The notes below the pieces were generated by a model, which was not told the DNA's origin, made no database searches, and saw only the letters and a program-made list of their open reading frames with translations. The position numbers and the translations under genes are program-made. Shown piece after piece: positions 54,957-64,000 of a stretch of DNA of 64,000 nucleotides; positions within the stretch are counted from its first letter, which is position 1; the number at the start of each line of letters is the position of its first letter. This stretch comes from JANMGV01 sp037440405 (GTDB lineage Bacteria; Planctomycetota; Planctomycetia; Pirellulales; Pirellulaceae): the NCBI GenBank assembly GCA_037440405.1, contig JBBIUE010000010.1, positions 1-64,000 of the forward strand, given 5' to 3'.

Positions 54957-55658
54957 CTAGGTACCGCGTTGGTGCCCATACCATCGAATGTGGGCTCGGT
55001 CGCAGTAGCCAACCTGATGGTCGCGACACCACGCCACCAACCAAGATTGTACTTGATCGATGGCTGCGACGGAGATTCCTTCCGGCATCATGAGGATTCG
55101 ATCCAACCGGACTCCCTCAAGACGCAACCCGTACTCCAAGGCCTCCACTGCATCCGCAGCCGATCCCACGACAAACTTGAGCTGATAATCGTATCTGTGT
55201 ATAAGAGACTGAACCACATCCGGACGACAACGAATTTGCTCATGTCGTCTGAACCAAACTCGATGCGTCGACTGATCTGGGGCGCTATTCGACAATTTTG
55301 GGCTGATGGACATTAGGTCACAAGCTAAGTCCACGTCGATGGTTCCTGCGGTCTCGATCGTGATGTGATAGCCCCTTTGCTTAAGCTGGCTACAGAGTTC
55401 TGGCAGTTCCGTCGCCATCATCGGTTCACCTCCGGTGATGACGGCGTGCTTTGCGGGAAAGGTTTCTGCTTTCCGCACGACTTCTTCCATGGACATTGGA
55501 ATCCCTTCGGGTTTCCAAGAAGTGAACGGAGTGTCGCAGAATCGGCATCGCAAATTGCAGCCGCTCGTGCGGATGAAAACGCTGCGCGTTCCAGTCAGCC
55601 GGCCTTCGCCCTGACGACTTTCATAAATTTCGCTGATGAACATAATGCTGCGGGGCAT
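54957..55658 (-). CDS. queE: 7-carboxy-7-deazaguanine synthase
   Basis: 233 aa from ATG 55658 (AGG five bases upstream); 55643 is an alternative. Radical SAM enzyme making CDG from CPH4 in the queuosine/preQ0 pathway. The iron-sulfur motif is CNLRCRFCDTPFTSWKPEG, preceded by SEIYESRQGEGRLTGTRSVF; later VITGGEPMMATELPEL and FVVGSAADAVEALEYGLRL. It is divergent from queF 293 bases away; other que genes are not in the window. Confidence 0.93.
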   Translation of the reverse strand: MPRSIMFISEIYESRQGEGRLTGTRSVFIRTSGCNLRCRFCDTPFTSWKPEGIPMSMEEVVRKAETFPAKHAVITGGEPMMATELPELCSQLKQRGYHITIETAGTIDVDLACDLMSISPKLSNSAPDQSTHRVWFRRHEQIRCRPDVVQSLIHRYDYQLKFVVGSAADAVEALEYGLRLEGVRLDRILMMPEGISVAAIDQVQSWLVAWCRDHQVGYCDRAHIRWYGHQRGT

Positions 55659-55951
55659 ACCTGATGGAAGTTCCGCGAATGGCAACTCTCAGGCGATCGG
55701 CAAATTGAAATAGACCGATCAGCGCAACGCTGAACCACCGCCAGAATGAGCGGCAGTGCGCAGGCTGTCCTATTTATCGGTACATTTTCAACTGACGCTC
55801 TCCCAAGTATGCGTTTCAAAGCTTGGTCTGCTCAACACGGAACATCCGATCGAATGCCTAAATTTGCCCTGGTATCACTTTTGGAAGCTGATGAAATCTG
55901 ACACAATATCGAACTTTGAAACGATTTGCACGCTTCTGGAGAATTGCGCGG

Positions 55952-56311
55952 GTGTCAGCACCAACTGAAAACGGATTGGAAGTCTTCGATAACAGCTTCC
56001 CCGATAGAGAATACACGATCGAAATCCACTGCCCAGAGTTCACTTCGGTTTGTCCCAAAACGGGACAGCCCGATTTTGGAGAATTGATTTTCGAATACGT
56101 TCCCGATCGGTTGTGCGTCGAGCTAAAAAGTCTCAAGCTCTACCTTCAATCGTTTCGAAATCAGGGAATCTTTTACGAAAACGTGACGAACCGAATCCTC
56201 GACGAATTCGTAGCCGCTGTCCGGCCTCGTCGAGCTACGCTGGTCAGCAAATGGACCCCCCGAGGCGGCATTCACTCCATCATAACGGCTCGATACGAAC
56301 GGTCAGTCTAG
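55952..56311 (+). CDS. queF: NADPH-dependent 7-cyano-7-deazaguanine reductase
   Basis: About 119 aa from GTG 55952 (SAPTENGLEVFDNSFPDREY); a TTG at 55916 would add 12 residues. It reduces preQ0 to preQ1. The catalytic Cys and Asp lie in EFTSVCPKTGQPDFGELI, and the NADPH motif in ELKSLKLYLQSFRNQGIFYE. Type I (short) QueF. Paired with queE divergently. The sugar isomerase gene starts four bases later. Confidence 0.93.
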   Translation: MSAPTENGLEVFDNSFPDREYTIEIHCPEFTSVCPKTGQPDFGELIFEYVPDRLCVELKSLKLYLQSFRNQGIFYENVTNRILDEFVAAVRPRRATLVSKWTPRGGIHSIITARYERSV

Positions 56312-56314
56312 AAC

Positions 56315-57319
56315 ATGGAATCTTTAGTTCACCTCAGTGGATTTGCCGATGAAGCGGCAAACCAAAAAACGATCGAGCAGCAGTTTTGCGCGTTTGCTGC
56401 TTTGGGATTACGGTATTTCACCTTGCGATTCATCGACGTTGGGAATGGGATCAAGAACGTCATGCATCTAACGCAAGAGGAGGTCGAAACAATCAACGCC
56501 ATGCGAGCCGATTATGGCCTGCGTGTGTCGTCGATCGGCTCACCCATCGGAAAAGTCAAATTGCTGGATGTCGATGATGGCACGAACAATCGATACGTAC
56601 CATTCCAAGAGTACCTTGAAAACGATGTGCGACGAGCATGTTCGCTGGCACACGATTTCGACTCCAAACTGCTTCGCGGGTTTTCGTTCTATCATCCCAG
56701 AGGAGAGTCTCCCGAACCCTACGTTTCACAGGTCGTCGATCGCCTTGCTGCCATTGCGGAGGTTTGTCGCTCGGAGGGTCTGATTTTTGGCTTGGAAGTC
56801 GAAGCCAATTTGGTTGGCCAGACTGGGAAGATACTATCGATGATTCATCAACAAGTGAATGCTCCCAATTTGGTCCTGATCTTTGACGGCGCCAATTTGG
56901 TTTGCCAAGGAATGTCAAAAGCAGAGGTTTGGGACGAATGGAAAGCGATGAAGCAGGGGTTGGGCTGGTTGCATATCAAGGACTATCGAAGGCGCGAGAA
57001 CTCTGTGGGCAGAGCTCACGTCGACGAAGAGAGTTTGAAGAACTTCGTTCCTGTGGAACTCGGTGAATCGGGACATAGTGAGATCTTCGACGACTTAGTG
57101 GGCTACTTGCCGGACCTAGATTCACGGATGAGGCGACTCGGTGCGGATGGGGTCTTCATGGACTTGGAGCCTCACGTCAAAGGAGGTGGACAGTTCGGAG
57201 GCTTTAGTGGTCCCGACGGATTTGGCGTTGCGCTCCGAAGTCTATGCCGAATGCTCGACCAAACAGGAGTTCGTTATCGGTTGCGTGATTTTGATGACGT
57301 TGTTTCGGTTACTCCTTGA
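56315..57319 (+). CDS. Xylose isomerase-like TIM-barrel protein (sugar phosphate isomerase/epimerase)
   Basis: 334 aa. TIM-barrel of the AP_endonuc_2 family: LVHLSGFADEAANQKTIEQQ, RYFTLRFIDVGNGIKNVMHL, EGLIFGLEVEANLVGQTGKI, LVLIFDGANLVCQGMS and GWLHIKDYRRRENS, with the likely metal-binding Glu, Asp and His in these strands. Sugar substrate unknown. It follows queF by four bases on the same strand and precedes purQ by 76. No signal peptide. Confidence 0.75.
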   Translation: MESLVHLSGFADEAANQKTIEQQFCAFAALGLRYFTLRFIDVGNGIKNVMHLTQEEVETINAMRADYGLRVSSIGSPIGKVKLLDVDDGTNNRYVPFQEYLENDVRRACSLAHDFDSKLLRGFSFYHPRGESPEPYVSQVVDRLAAIAEVCRSEGLIFGLEVEANLVGQTGKILSMIHQQVNAPNLVLIFDGANLVCQGMSKAEVWDEWKAMKQGLGWLHIKDYRRRENSVGRAHVDEESLKNFVPVELGESGHSEIFDDLVGYLPDLDSRMRRLGADGVFMDLEPHVKGGGQFGGFSGPDGFGVALRSLCRMLDQTGVRYRLRDFDDVVSVTP

Positions 57320-57395
57320 CCGCATCCAGCTGCGAACACTGGCCGTCGCCCTCCGTTCAAAACATTTGAATCATTGCACGAGAAAGCATCCAACC

Positions 57396-58181
57396 ATGGC
57401 TAAACCCCAAGTCCTTCTGTTACGAGCGCCAGGTACGAATTGCGACGAAGAAACCAAGTTCGCATTCGAACTGGCAGGCGCGGTAGCTCATGCCATTCAC
57501 ATCCACCAGTGGCTCGAGAACCCCAAACTATCCACCAAGTTTCAAATACTCTGTTTTCCAGGTGGATTTAGTTATGGCGATGATATTGCTGCCGGACGGA
57601 TCCTTGCCTCGCAGATTCATGCACATCTAGGCGAAAGCGTCAACGAGTTTTGCGGGAAAGATCGATTGGTGCTAGGAATCTGCAATGGATTTCAAATTCT
57701 CATGAGACTTGGTATTCTCTTTGAGGGCGAGCCAACCAAGCCTCCAGCAACTTTGACCTGGAATGTTCAAGGTCGATTCGAATGTCGGTGGGTCCATTTG
57801 AAGGCCGGGAATGCTGAGTGTCCTTTTCTGAAAGGGATCGATCGACTCTATTTGCCGATGGCGCACGCCGAGGGTCGAATCGTATTTCGCGACCCAACAT
57901 CGGCCAATGCGTTGGCGGAGGGTGGACAGCTCGCCATGCGATATAGCGATGCCAATGGCGAGACCGGCGATGAATTGCTTCCGTTTCCGATGAATCCGAA
58001 CGGTGCAGAACGAAACGTTGCTGGTCTGTGCGATCGTTCGGGGCGAATCTTTGGATTGATGCCTCACCCGGAGCGGCATCTCTTTCCCACACATCACCCG
58101 TACTGGACTCGTCGTTCGGACCAACCACAGCACGGAGACGGCCTCGCGATCTTTACGAATGCGGTTGCCTATTTTGGTTGA
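57396..58181 (+). CDS. purQ: Phosphoribosylformylglycinamidine synthase, glutaminase subunit
   Basis: 261 aa from ATG 57396. It provides ammonia to PurL in purine synthesis. Class I glutaminase: QVLLLRAPGTNCDEETKFAF, CFPGGFSYGDDIAAGRILAS, the nucleophile VLGICNGFQILMRLG, and GLMPHPERHLFPTHHPYW. It does not have purS or purL next to it here. The 3' end overlaps the convergent SulP-fusion gene by 29 bases. Confidence 0.94.
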   Translation: MAKPQVLLLRAPGTNCDEETKFAFELAGAVAHAIHIHQWLENPKLSTKFQILCFPGGFSYGDDIAAGRILASQIHAHLGESVNEFCGKDRLVLGICNGFQILMRLGILFEGEPTKPPATLTWNVQGRFECRWVHLKAGNAECPFLKGIDRLYLPMAHAEGRIVFRDPTSANALAEGGQLAMRYSDANGETGDELLPFPMNPNGAERNVAGLCDRSGRIFGLMPHPERHLFPTHHPYWTRRSDQPQHGDGLAIFTNAVAYFG

Positions 58182-60411
58182 CTTCCGCTCCGACGAATTC
58201 GACTTTGCCCGACGCGATGTCGTACATGGCAACAGAGATGGCAACGCGACCTTCGTCAATTAGGTTTCGCAACGTCTGGCTTTGTTCGACGATCATTCGC
58301 GCCGACCTTTGAGCATGACGAAGGGACACACCATTAATGATTTGCGCTTGTTGGGATTGATCGGCAGTGATCCACGCTTCGCAATCTTGTTCGCTGATCG
58401 AATGCTGGATTTCGGCCAAGATGCCCGCCAAATTGTTTGGTATCAGGATTCGTGAGTTCAATTTCGATTCGATTGCTAATTGGACAGCTTGGTTGTTGGT
58501 ATGTGCCATGACAATGATCAATTTCGCACAGGCCGTGTCACACGCGAACTCGACACTCCCAACAACTTCCTTGCAAGGCAAGTTTCCGGTAAGGCGTACA
58601 CAGAAGAGCGTCCCCGGACCCATGTCGAAGATGATTTCAACTGGAGTTCGAGCACTCGCTCCGCTGACAACAACCGCCAACGGATGATTTCGAGAAGCAA
58701 TATCGAGCCGCGATTCGATCAAGTCACGGGTGATCGGTTCACCAATTCGAAATCGTTCATTGCCTTGTTCGAGAGTCGATCGAATCTGATCGCTCGTCAT
58801 GGATTTCTGGATTTCTGCGGTTGAGTGATCGATGAACCGAACGCGATCCTGGGGGCGAACATAGACCTCCTTGAATCCGACCAAGCTGACCTGGATTCCA
58901 CGAACAGGGGCCACTTCCCGAACAAATTCGTAAATCAGGGACAATATATCCGCGTCAATGTATTCAGTAGACTGAGCGTCAATCAAAAGACTCCCGTTAA
59001 CAGGTACTGAGTTGAGCGTCTGCCGAATCGATGCGCGATTAAGAAAGCTGACTTGATTGGCCAAGTCGAGTCGCATGACCTCACGATCGATATACTTCTC
59101 CAGATATCGTCGGAGAGGCTTCTGCAGATTGCTTCGAAGGATGAAGAGAATGCTAAAGATGAGACCAATAATGATGCCTTTGAGCAGATCCGTGAAAAGA
59201 ATGGCAACGATCGTCACCAAGAACGGCAAGAACTGATCCCAACCAGCGTTCCACATTTGTTTGATAACTTTGGGACTGGCCAGCTTCCAGCCTGTGACGA
59301 TCAAGATCGCCGCAAGAACGGATAAGGGAATCAGATTCAGCCAATGCGGCACCACGACGACGCAAATCAACAGTAAGAAACCATGGAAGATGGCTGAAAG
59401 TTTGGACTTTGCCCCAGCATTGAGATTGACCGAACTGCGAACAATGACCGAAGTCAGAGGAAGTCCTCCGATCAAACCAGATACGATGTTTCCCACACCT
59501 TGCGCGACTAATTCGCGATTGGGCGGAGATACTCGCTTGCGAGGATCTAATTTGTCCACTGCCTCCAGGTTTAACAAGGTTTCCAGAGACGCGACTAAAG
59601 CTATGCTGATGGCTGCAAAATAGACGGCGGGATTCCCCAAGGCACTCCATGATGGGGTCACCAAATCTTGCAGCCACTGACCCGTTGATTTGACAATGGG
59701 AACAGAAACCAAATGCTCATCCGGGATATCCCAAAATTTGCCCAGTTTGTCAAACGCAAGACTGACAAGCACTCCTAAGATAACGACGACGAGAGGACCG
59801 GGAATTCGTGTTTTCTTTAGCAGGGGAACCTTGTCCCAAGAAACCAAGAGTGGAATGGACAGCACACCGATAATGGAAGTACCGATGTGAACATCTCCCC
59901 CGGTAAGCGTCACCAGGATCTCAGAAAACGTGTTCAACTGGTCAGGTTGCAAGAACGACAGTTCGCCTTCGGGATCGGTGTCATGACCAAACAAGTGGGG
60001 AATCTGCTTGAGAATCAAGATGATTCCAATGGCTGACAGCAATCCCTTGATTACCGAACCGGGAACGAAGTCGGCGATGAACCCGGCTCGCGCAATTCCC
60101 AAGGCTATTTGGATAAAGCCCGCCAGGACAACCGCTGCTAAAAATACATCAAAGGCGCCCAGCTGCGCGATTTGCATCGAGACGATCGCAGTCAACCCAG
60201 CCGCCGGTCCGCTGACACTCGTCTGAGACCCGCTCAGGATTCCGATCACGATGCCGCCCACGATTCCTGCAATTAGACCCGAAATCGGGGATGCTCCAGA
60301 TGCAACGGCTATCCCGAGGCACAAAGGCAAGGCAACTAAGAAGACGACGATCCCAGCAGTAATATCCGAGATGAAGGAACGAGCGAACGAAGTTTTCTCC
60401 GGTTCAGTCAT
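58153..60411 (-). CDS. SulP-family anion transporter fused to STAS and degenerate carbonic-anhydrase-like domain
   Basis: 752 aa. N-terminal SulP transporter with 10-12 helices (ITAGIVVFLVALPLCLGIAV, SGSQTSVSGPAAGLTAIVSM), then a STAS-like part (VNGSLLIDAQSTEYIDADIL). The last ~200 residues resemble beta-carbonic anhydrase: HPLAVVVSGASARTPVEIIF, GTLFCVRLTGNLPCKEVVG and LIIVMAHTNNQAVQLAIE. The zinc motifs are altered: CxDxR is GASAR and HxxC is HTNN, so both zinc cysteines and the aspartate are lost. It probably transports bicarbonate or sulfate, with the CA-like part as a regulatory or docking domain. The intact CA gene lies 117 bases upstream. Confidence 0.88.
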   Translation of the reverse strand: MTEPEKTSFARSFISDITAGIVVFLVALPLCLGIAVASGASPISGLIAGIVGGIVIGILSGSQTSVSGPAAGLTAIVSMQIAQLGAFDVFLAAVVLAGFIQIALGIARAGFIADFVPGSVIKGLLSAIGIILILKQIPHLFGHDTDPEGELSFLQPDQLNTFSEILVTLTGGDVHIGTSIIGVLSIPLLVSWDKVPLLKKTRIPGPLVVVILGVLVSLAFDKLGKFWDIPDEHLVSVPIVKSTGQWLQDLVTPSWSALGNPAVYFAAISIALVASLETLLNLEAVDKLDPRKRVSPPNRELVAQGVGNIVSGLIGGLPLTSVIVRSSVNLNAGAKSKLSAIFHGFLLLICVVVVPHWLNLIPLSVLAAILIVTGWKLASPKVIKQMWNAGWDQFLPFLVTIVAILFTDLLKGIIIGLIFSILFILRSNLQKPLRRYLEKYIDREVMRLDLANQVSFLNRASIRQTLNSVPVNGSLLIDAQSTEYIDADILSLIYEFVREVAPVRGIQVSLVGFKEVYVRPQDRVRFIDHSTAEIQKSMTSDQIRSTLEQGNERFRIGEPITRDLIESRLDIASRNHPLAVVVSGASARTPVEIIFDMGPGTLFCVRLTGNLPCKEVVGSVEFACDTACAKLIIVMAHTNNQAVQLAIESKLNSRILIPNNLAGILAEIQHSISEQDCEAWITADQSQQAQIINGVSLRHAQRSARMIVEQSQTLRNLIDEGRVAISVAMYDIASGKVEFVGAEVNQNRQPHS

Positions 60412-60527
60412 AATGCAAAACCTCTGATGTCAAATACGCCGCATTCAAAACCAATCCATCTCAACCAAAAGCATTGGCAAAAGTCGGTCTTGGAAGAGGA
60501 TTTCCGTCTCAAAGTTGGAGGCGAAGC

Positions 60528-61298
60528 TCAGACAACTTGGGCTTCAAAACGAACGGGCATCGGTGTGGCCGCAAGAGCGTCATTCTCCAAGTCGACAAAG
60601 CATCCGGTGCGCTGATCGTATTGCCGAACAGCACCTGTTCGGATGTCGTAATACCATCCATAGATCCGCAGATTGCCGGAAGCGAGTTCCGCAGCAACGC
60701 AAGGATGCGTGCTGAGGTGATTCACTTGCACCAAAATGTTCTCCTCGGTCGCAGCCACCAACAGGTCCTCCCCTGAAAGATGCTGGAATTTTTGCTCGAC
60801 GATTTGCCGAGTAGCCATGGCGTATCGAAACCAAGCTTTGAGTCCCATGAGATGGTCGGGAACAGCATTCTTAAGAAGTGCCTGCATGGCCCCGCATTGA
60901 GAATGACCACAGATGATAATGTTGCGAATCCCCAATTGGGTCACCGCGTACTCTACGGTCGCAACCTCTCCCCCCAGCGAAGCACCGAACGGTGGAACAA
61001 GATTACCCGCATTTCTAATCTGGAAAAGTTCACCGGGTTCCGTGTTCGTAATGACGTTGGGAAGAATGCGCGAATCGGAGCATGTAATGAATAGAGCAAC
61101 CGGCCTCTGCTGCTTAGCCGCTAAGTGTTCAAAGAAGCTTTTCTGCTCTGGGTAAACGTGCGTGCGAAAATCATGGACACCTTGAAGAATTTTTTTCCAT
61201 TGTTTTACCTCAGTTGCTGTCTTTCGGACGAAATGGGTTTCGATCGAGGCCTGCTCAACTTCCAAGAAGCCCAACCTTCGAATTCGATAACTGCTCAA
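60528..61298 (-). CDS. Beta-class carbonic anhydrase
   Basis: Up to 256 aa, but the true start is uncertain: 61298 is TTG and TTG 61265 is possible. Conserved beta-CA sites are intact: ALFITCSDSRILPNVITNTE (Cys, Asp, Arg), LFQIRNAGNLVPPFGAS, and IIICGHSQCGAMQALLK (His, Cys). It interconverts CO2 and bicarbonate with zinc. It sits directly upstream of the SulP-CA-like fusion on the same strand, so the two probably form a bicarbonate-handling operon. Confidence 0.92.
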   Translation of the reverse strand: MSSYRIRRLGFLEVEQASIETHFVRKTATEVKQWKKILQGVHDFRTHVYPEQKSFFEHLAAKQQRPVALFITCSDSRILPNVITNTEPGELFQIRNAGNLVPPFGASLGGEVATVEYAVTQLGIRNIIICGHSQCGAMQALLKNAVPDHLMGLKAWFRYAMATRQIVEQKFQHLSGEDLLVAATEENILVQVNHLSTHPCVAAELASGNLRIYGWYYDIRTGAVRQYDQRTGCFVDLENDALAATPMPVRFEAQVV

Positions 61299-61485
61299 CA
61301 GTACCTTGTTCGCTTTCCTGGTCAGCGAAGCGCTTCGACACCGTCAAAGCAAGAATCACCTGTGAACGCCTGGATCAGCAAGAGAGCATCCTGGGTCCAC
61401 CAGATTGTCGCCCCAGTCCTGCTGGAAATGGCTGGGGCAAACACAATCCAAGTCGCGTCAGATCGACGCATCATGACGATGCACG

Positions 61486-61824
61486 CTAACAATGAAGTGG
61501 CAACGTTCTGCCGTGCAGCGCGAATGTAGAGCAACAACTAGATCGAAAGAGACCGTCCCACCTCGCCAACAGAATGCAACTTGTCGATCGTTCCAAACGA
61601 GCGCAGAGACGAACACGGCGACTGACTCGAAGCCAATCTGCCGAGGTCGCTATATTCGCTTCTCTTGATTCGGATTGCGATGCATCTTCGACTGGAACGT
61701 CCGATTCTTGAGCCAGCACACGGATCAAGGAGCTTGGAAAGATGGGAGCGACATGAATCGTCATCACGACGACCGCCAAAGCAGCCGGCAAGCATTGCTT
61801 TATGTATGAATGTCGACTCAACAT
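61486..61824 (-). CDS. Possible small exported protein, unrecognised
   Basis: From ATG 61824 the frame begins MLSRHSYIKQCLPAALAVVV followed by MTIHVAPIFPSSLIRVLAQE, which looks like a signal peptide, then an acidic Ser-rich segment. The last 50 residues are Arg/Ser/Cys/Leu-rich and look like poor coding sequence, so the gene may be frameshifted or short. It lies between two minus-strand genes in the same direction. No homology recognised. Confidence 0.3.
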   Translation of the reverse strand: MLSRHSYIKQCLPAALAVVVMTIHVAPIFPSSLIRVLAQESDVPVEDASQSESREANIATSADWLRVSRRVRLCARLERSTSCILLARWDGLFRSSCCSTFALHGRTLPLHC

Positions 61825-61925
61825 TGATATTCCGCGTTCGGACAACTTCATCTCAGCACGATCACGCACGATCAGGAATCAAAAAACTATAGGCAAACCT
61901 CGCATGAGTTACAATGTGAAGTGAT

Positions 61926-64000
61926 TCACCTCGTATTTCGTCCCGCGCTCCGGACCATCGGAGCCATTTCTTTCGCGACCTCCTGCTCGTTATGCGCAGG
62001 CTTGTCTTCGCCGACAGCACCGCGATCCCCTTCCTTTGGCTCATTCACCGTTTCCGTTTTGGTAGAAATGCTTTCGGACGTGGAATCTGCTAAACGAGTC
62101 ACGAAATTCGCCCAATATCCGTCCAGGAACCTCTGGCAGGCGAATAAATGCCCTTGGTCCAATTCGCTCTTGGCTAAAAACAGACCGCTTCTAATGGATC
62201 GTCGCTCTTCTTCGGTCAAGAAGCAATCGTAGAGATGAAGATCGTCGATCCAGATCCTGCCAGTTGACAGGAGGTCCATCGTCAGATTGATGTTTTCACC
62301 GTGCCCCTGGACTTCATCGAAGATGAACGGAACAAAAAGAAATCGCCAAGGAGAGTCGCTTTGCGCCTGATCTACCGTTATCTGAAGATCGCGTTCGAAA
62401 CGCTCAGATGGCCCAGAGCTACCTCTTATGCCGATCCGAAGCGACACCTGTTCCGTGGGACTAGCTGCATCGGTCTTGATCCACATGCCCACGGCGATGC
62501 GATTTTGGGATGGCCAGTGCAAACCCGTACTCTGAACCCAGGTTGGCGTGGAACCTCGATTTTCGATCATGAGTGATGCCGATCCTCGACGCATGACTTC
62601 TCGGTCGACTCGAATGCTCGCCGTTGGTATCTGCGAAATCACCCAACCTGTCGGATGATGGTCAACTCCAGCATCCTCAAAGCCACCGTTCTCCACGTCC
62701 TGACGTCTTGGAATAGGTTGAGCGAGAATCTTCACCTTCGATTCGATCGCATCCAGCGCCTTTGTCAATGACGCCTTGACTTGAGTCTCTGCTTGGTGTC
62801 GCCAGCTAACCAATTTGGGACTGGACTTTTCGAACTGAAAAACAACGGCATCGAAAGGAGGCACTTCGATTGCACTAAGTGGTTCATCCTTCGATGGCAC
62901 AGTTCGGTCACCTATCCATTGGCTCCATTGCTTGGGTGCGGGGCCGTCCCATTGAAAAGAGGCTTTCTCTTTCCAAGGAGCTTGATTGACGAGAAGCAAG
63001 TAGCTTGCACCTCGATAAGTTCCTATTCGCAAAACAAGGCTGGATGTCTCTTCGTCTTCCAATGCAGCCACGCGAGAGAATTTGACTGGAGGCAGTCGCA
63101 TCCAAGTTTGAAGTAACTGGCGGCACTGAAACTCTTGGCCGACGGTCGCTTGCCAGCCGCCGTCTGCTAGGACAAGACAATCGTCGCCCGCTATTCGACG
63201 CGCCAAACGCGATCGAGCTTGATTTCCGACGTACTGCATTTGCGGGTACAGCCAAGGCTCCCACTTATTCTCAGGGAACGGCCCGGTCCCATTCATCACC
63301 ACTCGAATCGCCGTTGGCTGCTGAACGATCTGAGCACCGGATAATGGCAAAAGCGAAAATGCTGCATCGAGTCGTCGATTGAGAGATGTATTCCACGACC
63401 ACTGAGATTCACTTATGGATTGAAGTGGTCGCCAAGTTTTTCCGCGAAGGGGGATGAGATCGGGATATTTGGACATGGCATCAAGAGAGATGCCATGTCC
63501 GGCCAAGACGATCAATGGGTCTTCACTGGCCGCAACCGGATCGACGAAATACTCGGAACTCGGTTGCTGATCGAAGCAACTGCTTGTGGAAAGGAAGAGC
63601 TTGCGACCGTTCCCAGCCATGCGTTGAGCGAGCTCCGCATAGAAACTGGTAAGTTCCGCCGCGCGCCATGCGCGCCATCGCATGCGTTCCTGACGGTTTC
63701 CAAGGACCTCGGACCCTGATATCGCGGATGTTCGAGTAGCTGCATGCTCCAAGTAGCGCTGCAACTGCTCTGCATCATCCCCCCATGCATCTCCTGCGAA
63801 CGAAAAATGACTCTGTGGACCAAGCCGTAGCCAAACTCCCGCCCAGGCGGCGTGCTTCGCATATCGCTCATTCAGCTCGTCAAAAAGTCGAAGCGCCAAT
63901 TGTTGGAATCTCGGATGCAGCGGATTATACATCCGACGCGGTATCCGTTGCTCGGCATGAAGCTGGGCCTCCTCAGGCCATAACCGAGATTGAAACAAAT
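61926..64000 (-). CDS. Glycosyl hydrolase-like protein with C-terminal beta-sandwich (5' end cut by window)
   Basis: At least 690 aa; the start is outside the window. Near its visible N-terminus it reads YNPLHPRFQQLALRLFDELN and AGVWLRLGPQSHFSF, like planctomycete GHL10/family-10-like putative glycosidases. Later RWRAWRAAELTSFYAELAQR and a possible acid in LFLSTSSCFDQQPSSEYFVD. The C-terminal part (GGFEDAGVDHHPTGWVISQI, AVGMWIKTDAASPTEQVSLR, RIWIDDLHLYDCFLTEEERR) is a carbohydrate-binding-like beta-sandwich. Substrate unknown; probably exported. Confidence 0.6.
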   Translation of the reverse strand, partial: LFQSRLWPEEAQLHAEQRIPRRMYNPLHPRFQQLALRLFDELNERYAKHAAWAGVWLRLGPQSHFSFAGDAWGDDAEQLQRYLEHAATRTSAISGSEVLGNRQERMRWRAWRAAELTSFYAELAQRMAGNGRKLFLSTSSCFDQQPSSEYFVDPVAASEDPLIVLAGHGISLDAMSKYPDLIPLRGKTWRPLQSISESQWSWNTSLNRRLDAAFSLLPLSGAQIVQQPTAIRVVMNGTGPFPENKWEPWLYPQMQYVGNQARSRLARRIAGDDCLVLADGGWQATVGQEFQCRQLLQTWMRLPPVKFSRVAALEDEETSSLVLRIGTYRGASYLLLVNQAPWKEKASFQWDGPAPKQWSQWIGDRTVPSKDEPLSAIEVPPFDAVVFQFEKSSPKLVSWRHQAETQVKASLTKALDAIESKVKILAQPIPRRQDVENGGFEDAGVDHHPTGWVISQIPTASIRVDREVMRRGSASLMIENRGSTPTWVQSTGLHWPSQNRIAVGMWIKTDAASPTEQVSLRIGIRGSSGPSERFERDLQITVDQAQSDSPWRFLFVPFIFDEVQGHGENINLTMDLLSTGRIWIDDLHLYDCFLTEEERRSIRSGLFLAKSELDQGHLFACQRFLDGYWANFVTRLADSTSESISTKTETVNEPKEGDRGAVGEDKPAHNEQEVAKEMAPMVRSAGRNTR

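Noticed and set aside
1..64000. CRISPR arrays, rRNA and tRNA genes
   Set aside because: No regularly spaced repeats, no rRNA-like stretches and no convincing tRNA cloverleaf seen; a covariance search could still find a tRNA I missed.

Overview
This window looks like a chromosomal segment of a planctomycete, probably Pirellulales or a relative. The evidence is a multihaem cytochrome c with HEAT and TPR repeats, a DUF1570-type HELTH peptidase with leucine-rich repeats, two large membrane-associated or fused Ser/Thr kinases (one translationally coupled to an ECF sigma factor), a TIGR02996-type repeat-companion gene, a zinc-ribbon/TM/squalene-cyclase-repeat protein, and housekeeping genes scattered singly instead of in long conserved operons. 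This is judged from protein content alone; no database search was possible.

Layout. 0-17.5 kb is mostly housekeeping and envelope: a secreted peptidase-like protein, birA, the multihaem cytochrome, a cyclase-repeat protein, a GT39-like polyprenol-sugar transferase, an AsmA-like giant, dapF, a DUF374 acyltransferase, xseA, and the folate pair pabB-pabA. 17.5-27.8 kb is an accessory zone. It holds a frameshifted remnant of an ECF sigma factor, a DUF1579 / SRPBCC / ArsR / SRPBCC set, a radical SAM gene with an in-frame TAA, a second gene with an in-frame TAA, a TIGR02996 gene with an early TAG, a long near-perfect hairpin, a serpin, three proteins that share an N-terminal PAAHS motif, and a transposase remnant. 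27.8-34 kb holds a BON-domain protein, an EamA transporter, deoC, a Ser/Thr kinase crossed by a 35-N assembly gap, its coupled ECF sigma factor, and mnmA. 34-43 kb holds metH and then a + strand run: a single-TM protein, a CpsD/Wzc-like ATPase with an altered Walker A, an ExeA-like AAA ATPase, and a hisN-type phosphatase. 43-52 kb holds a secreted esterase-like protein, a kinase-Hsp70 fusion, a Dpm1-like glycosyltransferase, leuS and map. 52-64 kb holds a secreted (alpha/alpha)6 glycosidase, queE and queF, a TIM-barrel isomerase, purQ, a SulP transporter fused to a degenerate carbonic anhydrase domain, an intact beta-carbonic anhydrase, and a large glycosidase-like protein cut by the window edge.

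The strongest leads are: (1) the PAAHS N-terminal motif shared by three otherwise dissimilar proteins in the accessory zone, one coupled to the radical SAM gene and one upstream of the serpin; (2) four or five interrupted genes within about 10 kb; (3) the kinase-Hsp70 fusion that keeps a substrate-binding-like C-terminus but has altered nucleotide motifs; (4) the SulP-pseudo-carbonic-anhydrase next to an intact carbonic anhydrase; (5) the ATPase with Arg in place of the Walker A Lys. The 24081-24150 hairpin could be a REP-like or an attC-like element; the sequence alone does not decide.
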